Shown here piece by piece: positions 53,103-62,094 of a stretch of 64,000 nt of DNA (the stretch's first letter is position 1; every line of letters begins with the position of its first letter). The stretch is from contig NZ_JASJCS010000001.1 of the NCBI RefSeq assembly GCF_030065885.1, positions 62,001 through 126,000 on the forward strand, in the 5' to 3' direction. The DNA is from Ilumatobacter sp. (GTDB lineage: Bacteria; Actinomycetota; Acidimicrobiia; Acidimicrobiales; Ilumatobacteraceae). A model generated the notes under the pieces. It had not been told where the DNA came from. It was given only the letters and a program-made list of their open reading frames with translations, and searched no databases. Position numbers and translations under genes: made by a program.

Positions 53103-53691
53103 CCGTCCGACGGTAGCCACGGACGGGCGACGGCCCGGCGCGACGACGCAGGACCTGATCGCCGACTCGACGAGCGCGTTCCGTGTCGCCGAGCTCGGCC
53201 CACAACAGGCCACCGCTCCTGACGTGGTTCAGGTAGCGCTTCTCGGTGCCGATCGCCACGTGGCGGTCGGCCGCCCAGGCGAGCCGCGCCCGCCAGTCGC
53301 CGAGGCCGAGCTGGCGCTCGAGCCGCGCCACCCGTTCGTGGACGGGCGCCGAGTCGGGGAACTTGCGGAGGCCGAGCAGGTCGCTCCGGATGATGCGGTC
53401 GAGCTCGCGATCGCCGGTCACCCACTCGGGCGGCACCTCGAAGAGCGGCTCGAGGAGCCGATGCGTCCGCCGTTGCATCTCGCGAACCTGCTGCTCGGGA
53501 TCCCAGCCGGCGAGCTTGCCGTCGGCGTCGCCCACGTCGACCTCACCGACTCCGACGAACACCACCGCGCCGCGCGTGGGGTCGTGGTAGGCCTTGCCGC
53601 GATGGCCCCACCGCTCGGCAGCGGTGATCACGACGGACGCCCACTCGCGCTCGGCCGCCTCGTGCGCCCGTCGATCGCGCCGCCGTCCCAC
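53062..53691 (-). CDS. Unknown protein overlapping the HAD gene
   Basis: A 209-residue protein with no recognised domain. It is soluble, with an N-terminal Arg-rich start, a strand-like TRGAVVFVGVGEVDVGD, a helical region (EQQVREMQRRTHRLLEPLF) and an Arg-rich C-terminus. It starts with a GTG at 53691 and its 3' end overlaps the HAD gene start by 41 nt, so they are probably coupled. It is divergent from the aminotransferase, sharing a 99-bp palindromic control region. The C-terminal 40 residues read like an overlapping-frame tail, so the true stop is uncertain only if a frameshift exists. Confidence 0.5.
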   Translation of the reverse strand: MGRRRDRRAHEAAEREWASVVITAAERWGHRGKAYHDPTRGAVVFVGVGEVDVGDADGKLAGWDPEQQVREMQRRTHRLLEPLFEVPPEWVTGDRELDRIIRSDLLGLRKFPDSAPVHERVARLERQLGLGDWRARLAWAADRHVAIGTEKRYLNHVRSGGLLWAELGDTERARRVGDQVLRRRAGPSPVRGYRRTGDGCDRPRVLGLR

Positions 53692-53713
53692 GCCGGGCGA
53701 TGCTACGGGACGA

Positions 53714-53748
53714 TTCCGAACCGCTTGCGGGTTCGGAACGTTCGTTCC
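53714..53748. promoter_or_regulatory. Overlapping palindromes in the aminotransferase promoter
   Basis: TTCCGAACC and GGTTCGGAA flank a 7-nt centre (53714-53738) and overlap a second palindrome GGAACG-TT-CGTTCC (53735-53748). The second contains GAAC-N4-GTTC, the core of gram-positive LexA boxes. They lie in the 99-bp gap between divergent genes and are likely operators; the regulator is not known. Confidence 0.5.
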
Positions 53749-53790
53749 AGCCCGGGTGACAATCCGGTAGGTGTCTGCCAGACTCTCGGG

Positions 53791-55077
53791 ATGACCCTCG
53801 TCGACGCCGACAACGCCCACGCGCCGAGGATCCTCACCGAGCTCCCCGGCCCGCGGGCGCGGGTGGTGATCGAGCGCGACGAGCGGGTGTGCAGCCCGTC
53901 GTTGACGCGCGTCTACCCGCTCGTCGTCGAACGCGGCGACGGTGCGATCATCGAGGACGTCGACGGCAACCGGTTCCTCGACTTCAACGCCGGGATCGCG
54001 GTCGCGGCCGCCGGCCACGCTCATCCAGTCGTCAACGCCGCGATCCATGCGCAGGTCGACGCGTGTCTGCACTACTGCTCGTCCGACTTCTACCACCCGG
54101 TCCACGCCGAGCTGTGCGAGCGGCTCGCCGCGACCGCCCCGATGGGTCCGAGCCGCGTGTTCCTCGCCAACTCCGGCACCGAGGCCGTCGAGGGCGCGCT
54201 CAAGCTGGCCCGCCACCACACCCGGCGTCCGAACGTCATCGCGTTCTACGGCGCGTTCCACGGGCGCTCGCTCGGCAGCCTGTCGCTGACGTCGTCGAAG
54301 GCGAAGTACCGGAGCGGCTTCGGCATCGTGACGCCGGGCAGCTACCACGCCCCGTTCGCCTTCGACGGCGAGCTGACAGGCGCCGACTACATCGAGCAGG
54401 TGCTGTTCGAGAGGATGACCGAGCCGGGCGACGTGGCGGCGATCTTCGTCGAGCCGATCCAGGGCGAGGGTGGCTACATCGTGCCGCCGGCTGGCTGGCT
54501 GGGCGCGCTGCGCGAGCTGTGCGACCGCCACGGCATCCTGCTCGTCGTGGACGAGGTCCAGTCGGGCATCGGGCGCACCGGCACGATGTGGGCGTGCGAG
54601 CACGACGGCGTCGCGCCCGACATCATCACCGCCGGCAAGGGCCTGGCGAGCGGGCTCCCGCTGGCAGCGATCATCGCCCGCGACGACATCATGCAGTGGG
54701 CGCCGGGCAAGCACGGCTCGACGTTCGGCGGCAACCCGGTGGCCTGCGCCGCCGCGCTCGCCACACTCGACCTGGTCGAGGATGAGCTCGCCGCCAATGC
54801 TGCGTCCGTCGGCGCACATCTGATCGACTCGCTCCGCGGCATCGCGGCCGACCAGCCGCTGATCACCGAGGTCCGTGGGCGGGGGCTCATGATCGGGTTC
54901 GATCTCGTCGACCACGACACTGCGGTGGCCGTCGAGCGCGGTTGCTTCGAGCGCGGGCTGCTCGTGCTGACGTGCGGCCGGCGCGGCGTGCGGCTCGCGC
55001 CACCGCTCGTCATCACGGCGGCACAGGCCGACGCCGCGGTCTCGATCATCGCCGACACGCTCGCCGCACTGTCCTGA
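53791..55077 (+). CDS. Class III aminotransferase (lysine/4-aminobutyrate type)
   Basis: A 428-residue PLP-dependent class III aminotransferase. Features: EDVDGNRFLDFNAGIAV, NSGTEAVEGALKLAR, FYGAFHGRSLGSLS, VDEVQSGIGRTG and the PLP lysine in ITAGKGLASG, then HGSTFGGNPVACAAA. It transfers an omega-amino group to 2-oxoglutarate or a similar acceptor. The next gene, 52 bp downstream with a GAGGTG ribosome site, encodes a piperidine-6-carboxylate dehydrogenase-type enzyme. Thus lysine 6-aminotransferase (forming aminoadipate semialdehyde) is a good hypothesis; 4-aminobutyrate transaminase is the alternative. Confidence 0.88.
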   Translation: MTLVDADNAHAPRILTELPGPRARVVIERDERVCSPSLTRVYPLVVERGDGAIIEDVDGNRFLDFNAGIAVAAAGHAHPVVNAAIHAQVDACLHYCSSDFYHPVHAELCERLAATAPMGPSRVFLANSGTEAVEGALKLARHHTRRPNVIAFYGAFHGRSLGSLSLTSSKAKYRSGFGIVTPGSYHAPFAFDGELTGADYIEQVLFERMTEPGDVAAIFVEPIQGEGGYIVPPAGWLGALRELCDRHGILLVVDEVQSGIGRTGTMWACEHDGVAPDIITAGKGLASGLPLAAIIARDDIMQWAPGKHGSTFGGNPVACAAALATLDLVEDELAANAASVGAHLIDSLRGIAADQPLITEVRGRGLMIGFDLVDHDTAVAVERGCFERGLLVLTCGRRGVRLAPPLVITAAQADAAVSIIADTLAALS

Positions 55078-55129
55078 TGCGCCAGCCCTGCCGCTCCGCC
55101 CTCAGCATCCTCCACGAACGAGGTGTGAC

Positions 55130-56644
55130 ATGACACTCCCGTCCCACGAATCCGTCGCTGCCGCGGCCGACCGGCTGCTCCGAGCGATGGGCGCCGACCG
55201 GTCCGACGGAGACCAGCTCGCTCGGACCCCGATCACCGGACGCTCGCTCGGCCCTGCCGGCTCCGCGGGCGATCTCGACGCAGCCGTCGAACGCGCCGCG
55301 ACGGCATTCGAGGTCTGGCGCACGACGCCGGCACCGGTGCGCGGCAACGTGATCCGCCGCCTCGGCGAGCTGCTCCGCGAACACAAGGACGTCCTCGGCG
55401 AGCTGGTCTCGATCGAGGCCGGCAAGATCCGGTCCGAGGGGCAGGGCGAGGTCCAGGAGATGATCGACATCTGCGACTTCGCGGTCGGGCTGTCACGCCA
55501 GCTCCACGGGCTCACGATCGCCTCCGAACGGCCGGGGCACCGGCTGATGGAGACGTGGCACCCGATGGGCCCGGTCGGCGTCATCAGCGCCTTCAACTTC
55601 CCGGTCGCGGTGTGGTCGTGGAACGCCACCCTCGCCGTGGTGACCGGCAATCCGATCATCTGGAAGCCGAGCGACAAGACACCGCTCACCGCGCTCGCCT
55701 GCGCCGCCCTGTTCCGCCGGGCCGCCGAGGCGGAGGGCGCACCGGACGACCTACTCCAGGTCGTCCTCGGCGGAGCCGACGTCGGCGCCGCGCTCGCCGC
55801 CCACGAGGGCGTGCCCGTCGTGTCCGCCACCGGCTCGACCGCCATGGGCCGCAAGGTCGCACCGGTCGTCGCGGCCCGCTTCGGCCGCGCGATCCTCGAG
55901 CTCGGCGGCAACAACGCGGCGATCGTCGCTCCGTCCGCGGACCTCGACCTCGCACTGCGCGGCATCGTGTTCTCGGCCGCCGGCACCGCCGGCCAGAGGT
56001 GCACCACGCTGCGGCGCGTGATCGCCCACCGCTCGGTCCACGACCAGCTCGTCGAGCGGATCGGCGCCGCCTACGACACGTTGCCGATCGGCGACCCGCT
56101 CGCCGACGGCACGCTCGTCGGCCCGCTGATCGACGGCGGCGCACACGACCGGATGCAGGCGGCGCTCGAGGCCGCCGCCGGAGCCGGCGGCAAGCTCGTG
56201 GTCGGGGGCGAGCGAGTGCTCGCCGACGAGGCGCCCGATGCGTACTACGCCCGGCCGGCGCTGGTGGCGATGCCCGCGCAGACCGACATCGTCCGCGCCG
56301 AGACGTTCGCCCCGATCCTCTACACGGTCGCCTACGACGACCTCGACGAGGCGATCGCGCTGCACAACGGTGTGCCCCAGGGGCTGGCCTCGTCGATCTT
56401 CACGACCGATCTGCGCGAGGCCGAGCGGTTCGTGTCGTCGTCGGGCAGCGACTGCGGCATCGCCAACGTCAACATCGGCCCGTCGGGTGCCGAGATCGGC
56501 GGCGCGTTCGGCGGCGAGAAGGAGACCGGCGGTGGGCGCGAGTCGGGCTCCGACGCATGGAAGGGCTACATGCGCCGCCAGACGAACACGGTCAACTACT
56601 CGACCGAGCTCCCCCTCGCACAAGGGGTCCGGTTCGAGATCTAG
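55130..56644 (+). CDS. Aldehyde dehydrogenase, ALDH7 / piperidine-6-carboxylate type
   Basis: A 504-residue aldehyde dehydrogenase. The catalytic Cys is in GTAGQRCTT, and the Glu in ILELGGNN. The NAD-binding region has the FNFPVAVWSWN motif and TGSTAMGRKV. The C-terminus (INxGPSGAEIGGAFGGEKETG) is the hallmark of the antiquitin (ALDH7) group, which oxidises alpha-aminoadipate semialdehyde (from piperidine-6-carboxylate). Together with the upstream aminotransferase this gives lysine to alpha-aminoadipate. Homodimer or tetramer, cytosolic. Uses NAD(P)+. The start ATG has a proper ribosome site. Confidence 0.9.
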   Translation: MTLPSHESVAAAADRLLRAMGADRSDGDQLARTPITGRSLGPAGSAGDLDAAVERAATAFEVWRTTPAPVRGNVIRRLGELLREHKDVLGELVSIEAGKIRSEGQGEVQEMIDICDFAVGLSRQLHGLTIASERPGHRLMETWHPMGPVGVISAFNFPVAVWSWNATLAVVTGNPIIWKPSDKTPLTALACAALFRRAAEAEGAPDDLLQVVLGGADVGAALAAHEGVPVVSATGSTAMGRKVAPVVAARFGRAILELGGNNAAIVAPSADLDLALRGIVFSAAGTAGQRCTTLRRVIAHRSVHDQLVERIGAAYDTLPIGDPLADGTLVGPLIDGGAHDRMQAALEAAAGAGGKLVVGGERVLADEAPDAYYARPALVAMPAQTDIVRAETFAPILYTVAYDDLDEAIALHNGVPQGLASSIFTTDLREAERFVSSSGSDCGIANVNIGPSGAEIGGAFGGEKETGGGRESGSDAWKGYMRRQTNTVNYSTELPLAQGVRFEI

Positions 56645-56654
56645 TGTCGAGGCG

Positions 56655-57086
56655 GTGAGCGACCTCGGGGCTGACGCGTTCGACTTCTGGCTGGGTGAGT
56701 GGGACTGCGTGTTCGACGGCGGGCACGCCGTCAACACGATCACCCGGGGGTTCGACGGCAAGGTGCTGACCGAGCGGTTCGAGATGGACACGCCGCGCCG
56801 TTGGTCCGGCACGAGCCACTCGGTGTACCAGGCCGAGCTCGACCTCTGGCGCCAGACCTGGGTGGACTGCGACGGCAGCTACTGGCACTTCGTCGGCTCG
56901 CTGGTCGACGGCCAGCCGTCGTTCGGCACACCGGAACGGGTCGACCGCGACGAGACGTTCAAGCGGATGGTCTTCACCGACATCGCCCCCGACTCGTTCC
57001 ACTGGCGGTGGGAGTCGTCGCCCGACGGGGAGACGTGGACCGTCAACTGGGAGATCGACTACGCCCGACGCCCGGGCACCGCGTGA
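56655..57086 (+). CDS. DUF1579-like beta-barrel protein
   Basis: A 143-residue protein that starts with a GTG and resembles the DUF1579/lipocalin-like group: FDFWLGEWDCVFDGG near the N-terminus, TITRGFDGKVLTERFEM, and a later WRWESSPDGETWTVNWEI. Such proteins have a single beta-barrel of about 140 residues and are of unknown role. Its stop overlaps the LigC start by 1 nt (TGATG), so translation is coupled. Confidence 0.7.
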   Translation: MSDLGADAFDFWLGEWDCVFDGGHAVNTITRGFDGKVLTERFEMDTPRRWSGTSHSVYQAELDLWRQTWVDCDGSYWHFVGSLVDGQPSFGTPERVDRDETFKRMVFTDIAPDSFHWRWESSPDGETWTVNWEIDYARRPGTA

Positions 57087-58168
57087 TGGAGCTGCCGCTC
57101 CGACCCCCGATCAAGCCGATGCTGGCCAAGCTGGCGCGGACGATGCCGAGCGACGACGGCCTGCTGTTCGAACCCAAGTGGGACGGCTTCAGGTGCATCG
57201 TCTTCCGCGACGGCGACGAGATCGAGCTGACCAGCCGCAACCAGCGGCCGTTCAACCGGTACTTCCCCGAGCTGCTGCACGTGCTGCTCGACGCGCTCCC
57301 CGATCGATGCGTGGTCGACGGCGAGATCGTCGTCGCACACGCCGAGGGCAAGGGCCTCGACTTCGATGCCCTGCAGCAGCGCATCCACCCGGCCGCCTCG
57401 CGGGTCAACATGCTCGCCGAGCAGACGCCGGCGTCGTTCGTGGCGTTCGACCTGCTGGCACTCGGCGACGAGAACCTGGTCGATGCACCGTTCGGCCGCC
57501 GCCGCGAGCTGCTCGAAGAGCACCTGTCCCCGAACGCCGGCGTGCACCTGACCCCGGCGACGACCGACCCGGCCATCGCCGAGCGCTGGTTCACGCGGTT
57601 CGAGGGTGCCGGCCTCGACGGCGTGATGGCGAAGCGCCTCGACGGCACCTACACACCCGACAAGCGGACGCTGGTCAAGGTCAAGCACGAGCGCACCGCC
57701 GAGTGCGCGGTCGCGGGCTTCCGCATCCACAAGGACGGCGAGGGCGTCGGCTCGCTGCTGCTCGGTCTCTACGACGACGCCGGCCGGCTCCACCACGTCG
57801 GCGTGTGCGCCGCGTTCACCGCTGCGTTCCGGCGCGAGCTGGTCGACGATCTCGGCCCGCTCACCGAGGACGCACTCGACGACCACCCGTGGCGCGACTG
57901 GGTCGAGGCCGCGGCGCACAGCGACCAGCGGATGCCGGGCGGCTTCTCGCGCTGGAACGTCGACAAGGACCTGTCGTTCGTGCCGGTCCGCATCGAGCGG
58001 GTGGTCGAGGTCACGTTCGGCCAGCTCGAGGGCGGCCGGTTCCGCCACGGCGTCAAGTTCCAGCGGTGGCGGCCCGACCGGACGCCAGACTCGTGCCGGT
58101 ACGAGCAGCTCGACGTCGCCGCGCCGGTGCCCTTCGACGAGCTGCTCGCCGAGACGGGTTCGGGCTGA
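57086..58168 (+). CDS. ligC: ATP-dependent DNA ligase, LigC type
   Basis: A 360-residue ATP-dependent DNA ligase. The adenylation Lys is in FEPKWDGFR (K-x-D-G-x-R, about residue 31). Other ligase motifs include ELTSRNQRPF, VVDGEIVV, FVAFDLLAL, EGLDGVMAKR-like (GAGLDGVMAKR) and VKVKHERT. An OB-fold follows (about 215-340), with no helicase or primase domain, and its length fits mycobacterial LigC. In mycobacteria LigC supports non-homologous end joining or excision repair; no ku gene is in the window. The coupled DUF1579 gene precedes it. Confidence 0.87.
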   Translation: MELPLRPPIKPMLAKLARTMPSDDGLLFEPKWDGFRCIVFRDGDEIELTSRNQRPFNRYFPELLHVLLDALPDRCVVDGEIVVAHAEGKGLDFDALQQRIHPAASRVNMLAEQTPASFVAFDLLALGDENLVDAPFGRRRELLEEHLSPNAGVHLTPATTDPAIAERWFTRFEGAGLDGVMAKRLDGTYTPDKRTLVKVKHERTAECAVAGFRIHKDGEGVGSLLLGLYDDAGRLHHVGVCAAFTAAFRRELVDDLGPLTEDALDDHPWRDWVEAAAHSDQRMPGGFSRWNVDKDLSFVPVRIERVVEVTFGQLEGGRFRHGVKFQRWRPDRTPDSCRYEQLDVAAPVPFDELLAETGSG

Positions 58169-58172
58169 CGCG

Positions 58173-58188
58173 GGCCGGCGGACCGGCC
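58173..58188. terminator. Hairpin between LigC and CopC-CopD genes
   Basis: GGCCGG and CCGGCC pair around CGGA, 5 nt after the ligC stop, between convergent genes. A GC-rich stem with no U-tract; likely terminator for one or both. Confidence 0.5.
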
Positions 58189-58243
58189 GAGCCGGCGTCG
58201 CAGGCCCGGTCGGCGGGTCGGCAGCCAGGAGGGATCCGGTCGG

Positions 58244-60139
58244 TCAGCCCGACTCGGCGGTCGTGTCGGTCGGGGCCAGCGTCGTGGTCGTCGACGTCGC
58301 GAACGGCGCCGTCGTGCCCGGCGTGGGATCGACGATCTCGACCTGCACCGGCGTCGTACCGACCACCTGCGGGATGGTGGCCGTCGTGCCGTCCGCGTTG
58401 GTCACGAGGAAGGTGGTCTCGGCCCCGGACTGGACCCCGATCGTCGTCGTCGCGACCAGCTGGATGGTCCAGGTGCCGGCGACCGAGAACGGGAGCCCCA
58501 CCGACTCGTCGAGCACCGCGGTGCCGGCGGTGGTCAGCGGGATCGGCTGCTCGTACCCCACGGCCTGCGAGCCGACCGGCGGGAGGAAGCGGAGCCGGAG
58601 GTCGGTGATGCCCTCGGCGGGCTCCTCGACCTCGATCTTGATCCCGTTGAGGCCGACTGCGGACGGACCGATGAACACCGTCGCCTCGACGCCCGATGCC
58701 GAGTCGTTGAAGGCCACCTCGAGCCGGTAGTCGCCGTCGTCGTCGAGCGGGTCGACGTTGGCGGGCGTCAGCGCGAGGAGCCACCCGCTGAACGCCAGCA
58801 CGACGATGCCGATCGCAGCTTCCGCATGGAAGGCGCGGCGGAATCGATCGGCGAGCGGTGCGGTCAGCTCGTGCGCCCGGTCGAGGCGCATGGTCACCTG
58901 CTGGCGCGCCGCGAGCGAGACCGCCAGCATCGCCGCCACCGCCACCACCTTGAGCAGGAGGACCTGCCCATGGCTGCTGCTGAACAGCGAACCGCCCACC
59001 AGACGGACGAGCTGGATCAGACCGGTGATGACGACGACGAACATCGCCGGCATCGAGATCCGGCTGAACGCGCGCGTGGCTTGGACGAGGTCCTCCTCAC
59101 CCGGCCCGGCGAGGACGACGCGGGCGACCAGCAGTGCCCCGCCGATCCAGACGGCCGATCCGAGGACATGGATCACGTTGACGCCGAAGCCGATCGGTGC
59201 CACCGGGCCCTCGACCCGGCTCATCGCCACGGCGATCAGGCCGAAGCCTGGCAGCGCCCACGCCCACATGGCGCTCTGCGGGTCGATGATCCGTTCCGGC
59301 CGCATGGCGACCCAGCCCGACGTCGCGATGAACAACAGGCGCAACAACGCGCCGCGGCCCGGCCAGCCGTCGTCGTTGAGATCGAGCCACTTGCCCGGGT
59401 TGACGGCCGAGCCGAACGAGATGTTGCCGAAGTCCGCGGCGTAGGCGATCAGGTAGAGGACCGTGCCGAGCAACGCGATGAGCCACGCCGAGCGCAGGAA
59501 GCGGACGGTGACGATGTACTCGGGCCCTTCGGGCCACCCGACGCTGATGAGCGCCAGCCCGCCGAAGACGACGAGGATCCCGAGCGTCGAGACCAGGCGG
59601 CCGAACCAGAGCGTGGCGCCGATGCTCCCCTGGGTCTCGGGCTCGGCCGCAGTGGGAGCGCTCGGCGCGATCGCTGGCACCGTGATGAACGGCGCGGCCG
59701 TGGTGGTCGCACCGTTCGTGGCGACCGGCGCGTCGGCAGTGACCGAGAACGTCGACTGGCCCTGCACGATGATCTCGCCGAGGCCGTCGCGGAGGACCCA
59801 GGTGACGAAGCACGACCCGCGGGGCACCGGCGTGTTGACGGCGACGGTCACGATCAGGCGGTCGTCGTTGACCTCGGGGATCCCGGTGTTCTGCAGCTCG
59901 GGGCAGTTGAGCGTGAGCGAGAGGGCATCGTCGTCCTCCAGCTCCTGGTTGAACGACAGCACGATCTGCTCGGGCGACGCCGGCAGGCTGACGCCGTCGG
60001 CCGGTTCGATCGACTGCAGCGAGTTGGTGTCCTGTGCCGCGGCCGAGCCGGGCAGCAACAGCGCCACGAGGATCAGCGACGTCGTCGTCGCCGCCAGCAG
60101 GATGCCCAGGCGTGCGGAAACACGGGCTCGCACACTCAC
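58244..60139 (-). CDS. CopC-CopD fusion-like membrane protein
   Basis: A 631-residue fusion. A signal peptide (1-40) precedes a CopC-like domain (about 40-145) with SIEPADGVSLPASPEQIVLSF and a second-strand FVTWVLRDGLG. A Thr/Ala/Pro linker leads to a CopD-like block with about eight TM helices (about 185-470), including the FGVNVIHVLGSAVWIGG helix, and a C-terminal periplasmic or extracellular domain (about 475-610) of beta strands ending in a Thr-rich tail. The CopC domain lacks any His, so the usual copper ligands are missing; it may not carry copper. A role in copper import is therefore uncertain. Start GTG 60139; longer ATG 60247 would overlap the dnaX promoter. Confidence 0.76.
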   Translation of the reverse strand: MSVRARVSARLGILLAATTTSLILVALLLPGSAAAQDTNSLQSIEPADGVSLPASPEQIVLSFNQELEDDDALSLTLNCPELQNTGIPEVNDDRLIVTVAVNTPVPRGSCFVTWVLRDGLGEIIVQGQSTFSVTADAPVATNGATTTAAPFITVPAIAPSAPTAAEPETQGSIGATLWFGRLVSTLGILVVFGGLALISVGWPEGPEYIVTVRFLRSAWLIALLGTVLYLIAYAADFGNISFGSAVNPGKWLDLNDDGWPGRGALLRLLFIATSGWVAMRPERIIDPQSAMWAWALPGFGLIAVAMSRVEGPVAPIGFGVNVIHVLGSAVWIGGALLVARVVLAGPGEEDLVQATRAFSRISMPAMFVVVITGLIQLVRLVGGSLFSSSHGQVLLLKVVAVAAMLAVSLAARQQVTMRLDRAHELTAPLADRFRRAFHAEAAIGIVVLAFSGWLLALTPANVDPLDDDGDYRLEVAFNDSASGVEATVFIGPSAVGLNGIKIEVEEPAEGITDLRLRFLPPVGSQAVGYEQPIPLTTAGTAVLDESVGLPFSVAGTWTIQLVATTTIGVQSGAETTFLVTNADGTTATIPQVVGTTPVQVEIVDPTPGTTAPFATSTTTTLAPTDTTAESG

Positions 60140-60264
60140 GCCGAACACGGTAGCCAGGCGAGGTGTGCGCCCTCTGACATCCCGGCAGGTGGAGCGCTGC
60201 GCCGAGGTCGGCTGCCACGGTCGTTCTCCGCCGGGTTCACACCCCATGGGTAGGCTCGGCTCCG

Positions 60265-62049
60265 ATGGCAACTCAGGCGCTCTACCGCCGCTACCGGCCG
60301 CGCCGGTTCGACGAGCTCAAGGGGCAGGACCACGTCGTCAAGGCCCTCCGCGACTCGGTCGCGTCGGGTCGTGAGGGCCAGGCGTACCTCTTCTCGGGCC
60401 CGCGCGGCACGGGCAAGACATCCGCCGCGCGGATCCTCGCCAAGGTCCTCAACTGCGACAACGAGCACGACGGCGAACCCTGCTGCGAGTGCGAATCGTG
60501 CCTTGCGGTCGAGCGCGGCACCAGCTACGACGTGCACGAGCTCGACGCGGCGTCGAACAACGGCGTCGACGCGATCCGCGACCTGGTCGAGAAGGCGTCG
60601 CTCGGCACGCCGGGCCGCCACAAGGTGTACATCCTCGACGAGGTCCACATGTTGTCCAGGGCGGCCGAGGCAGCGTTGCTCAAGACGCTCGAGGAGCCAC
60701 CGCCGCACGTGGTGTTCGTGCTGGCCACGACCGACCCGCAGAAGATGAGCGACACGATCCGGTCGCGCACGCAGCACCTGCAGTTCCACCTCCTGCCGGG
60801 CGACACGCTCGCCGCACACGTGAAGTGGGTGGCCGACGACGCGGGCCTCGATCTCTCACAGGCCGCGCTCGACGCCGCGCTGCTCCAGGGCGGGGGTTCG
60901 GCGCGCGACACGCTGTCGGCGCTCGAGCTGCTGGCGTCGACCGGCGGCGACGTCAGCGACGTGACCGACCTCGACGAGTTCCTCGCCGCGCTCATCGACC
61001 AGGACGCCGGTCGCATCCTGACCGCCATGGGCCATGCCGTCAGCATGGGCCACGACCCCCGCACCATCACCGAGGACATCGTGCGCCACCTCCGCAACGC
61101 GTTCCTGTCGCTGATGGCACCCGAACTGGTCGTCATGCCGCCCGACCAACTCGACACCGTGGCCGCACGTGCGCAGCAGCTCGGCCCGGCGACGCTCGTC
61201 CGGGCCATCGAGCGGCTGGGCTCGGCGCTGGTCGACATGCGCCACGCGCCCGACCCCCGGATCCTGGTCGAGGTGGCGCTGGTCCAGCTCACCGACGACA
61301 GCACGGCCGGAGATGCGGCCGCGCTGCTCGGCCGCATCGACCGTCTCGAGCAACGTGTGAAAGAGCTCGCCGATGCCCCCGTGCGGCCTGCAGCGGCGCC
61401 CACCGACCCGGCCACCGGTCGGGCACTCCTCGGCGGCGCAGCCCGCCGACCGGCGAGCGAGCCGACGTCGGCGGCGGCCGCCGCACCTCCGACCGCTGAA
61501 CCTGCCGCACAACCCGCCGAGGTGCCCGAGCCCGCACCGGCCGCGGCGGCCCAGCCCGCAGCCGCGGCCGTGGCTGCCGTCTCGGTCGCGGACGCCTGGG
61601 AGCAGACCGTCAAGGGGCAGCTCAAGCCGCTGGTCCGGGCGCTCTACTCAGCCGGATCGTTCGTCGGCAACGACGGCGACACCTGGCACTTCGACGTCCC
61701 GAACGAGCCGCACGGCAAGAAGTGCGCCGAACACCGGCCGGCGGTCGAAGCTGCGCTGTCCGACGCGGTCGGCGCCGCGGTCACGATCGAGTTCGTCGTC
61801 GGCGGCAAGCCGACCGGACGCGCCGACGCACCCGCCGCACCCGGCACGCCACCGCCATCCGACGGGGTGCCGACCCCGACCAATGCCGCCGGCGACGCGG
61901 CGCCGGTCGCGGCCACCGCCGCGGCGCCCGAGGCCGACGAGGACATCGACCTCGGCGAGCTCACCGACGCGCCGCCCGAATCCGTGCAGACACCGATCGA
62001 CCGGTTGGCCGAGGCCTTCCCCGGCTCCGAGCTGATCAGCGACGACTGA
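60265..62049 (+). CDS. dnaX: DNA polymerase III subunit gamma/tau
   Basis: A 594-residue clamp-loader ATPase. Domain I has Walker A GPRGTGKTS (about residues 45-53), a zinc module with CDNEHDGEPCCECESC (about 65-80), Walker B/DEVHMLS and the arginine finger SRTQ. Domains II and III span about 170-360 with helix bundles. A long Ala/Pro-rich linker (about 380-440) and a C-terminal tau-like domain (about 450-594) with acidic ends follow. It loads the beta clamp and joins polymerase cores. Followed by recR with a 45-bp gap; this dnaX-recR order is widespread. Confidence 0.96.
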   Translation: MATQALYRRYRPRRFDELKGQDHVVKALRDSVASGREGQAYLFSGPRGTGKTSAARILAKVLNCDNEHDGEPCCECESCLAVERGTSYDVHELDAASNNGVDAIRDLVEKASLGTPGRHKVYILDEVHMLSRAAEAALLKTLEEPPPHVVFVLATTDPQKMSDTIRSRTQHLQFHLLPGDTLAAHVKWVADDAGLDLSQAALDAALLQGGGSARDTLSALELLASTGGDVSDVTDLDEFLAALIDQDAGRILTAMGHAVSMGHDPRTITEDIVRHLRNAFLSLMAPELVVMPPDQLDTVAARAQQLGPATLVRAIERLGSALVDMRHAPDPRILVEVALVQLTDDSTAGDAAALLGRIDRLEQRVKELADAPVRPAAAPTDPATGRALLGGAARRPASEPTSAAAAAPPTAEPAAQPAEVPEPAPAAAAQPAAAAVAAVSVADAWEQTVKGQLKPLVRALYSAGSFVGNDGDTWHFDVPNEPHGKKCAEHRPAVEAALSDAVGAAVTIEFVVGGKPTGRADAPAAPGTPPPSDGVPTPTNAAGDAAPVAATAAAPEADEDIDLGELTDAPPESVQTPIDRLAEAFPGSELISDD

Positions 62050-62058
62050 CCACGAGCT

Positions 62059-62094
62059 ACACGAGCGACACGAGCGACACGAGCGACACGAACG
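62059..62094 (+). repeat. 9-bp tandem repeat just before recR
   Basis: ACACGAGCG is repeated exactly three times, followed by ACACGAACG, ending at the base before the recR ATG; a degenerate unit precedes. The whole recR ribosome-binding zone is thus repeat and has no GGAGG sequence. Confidence 0.75.
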
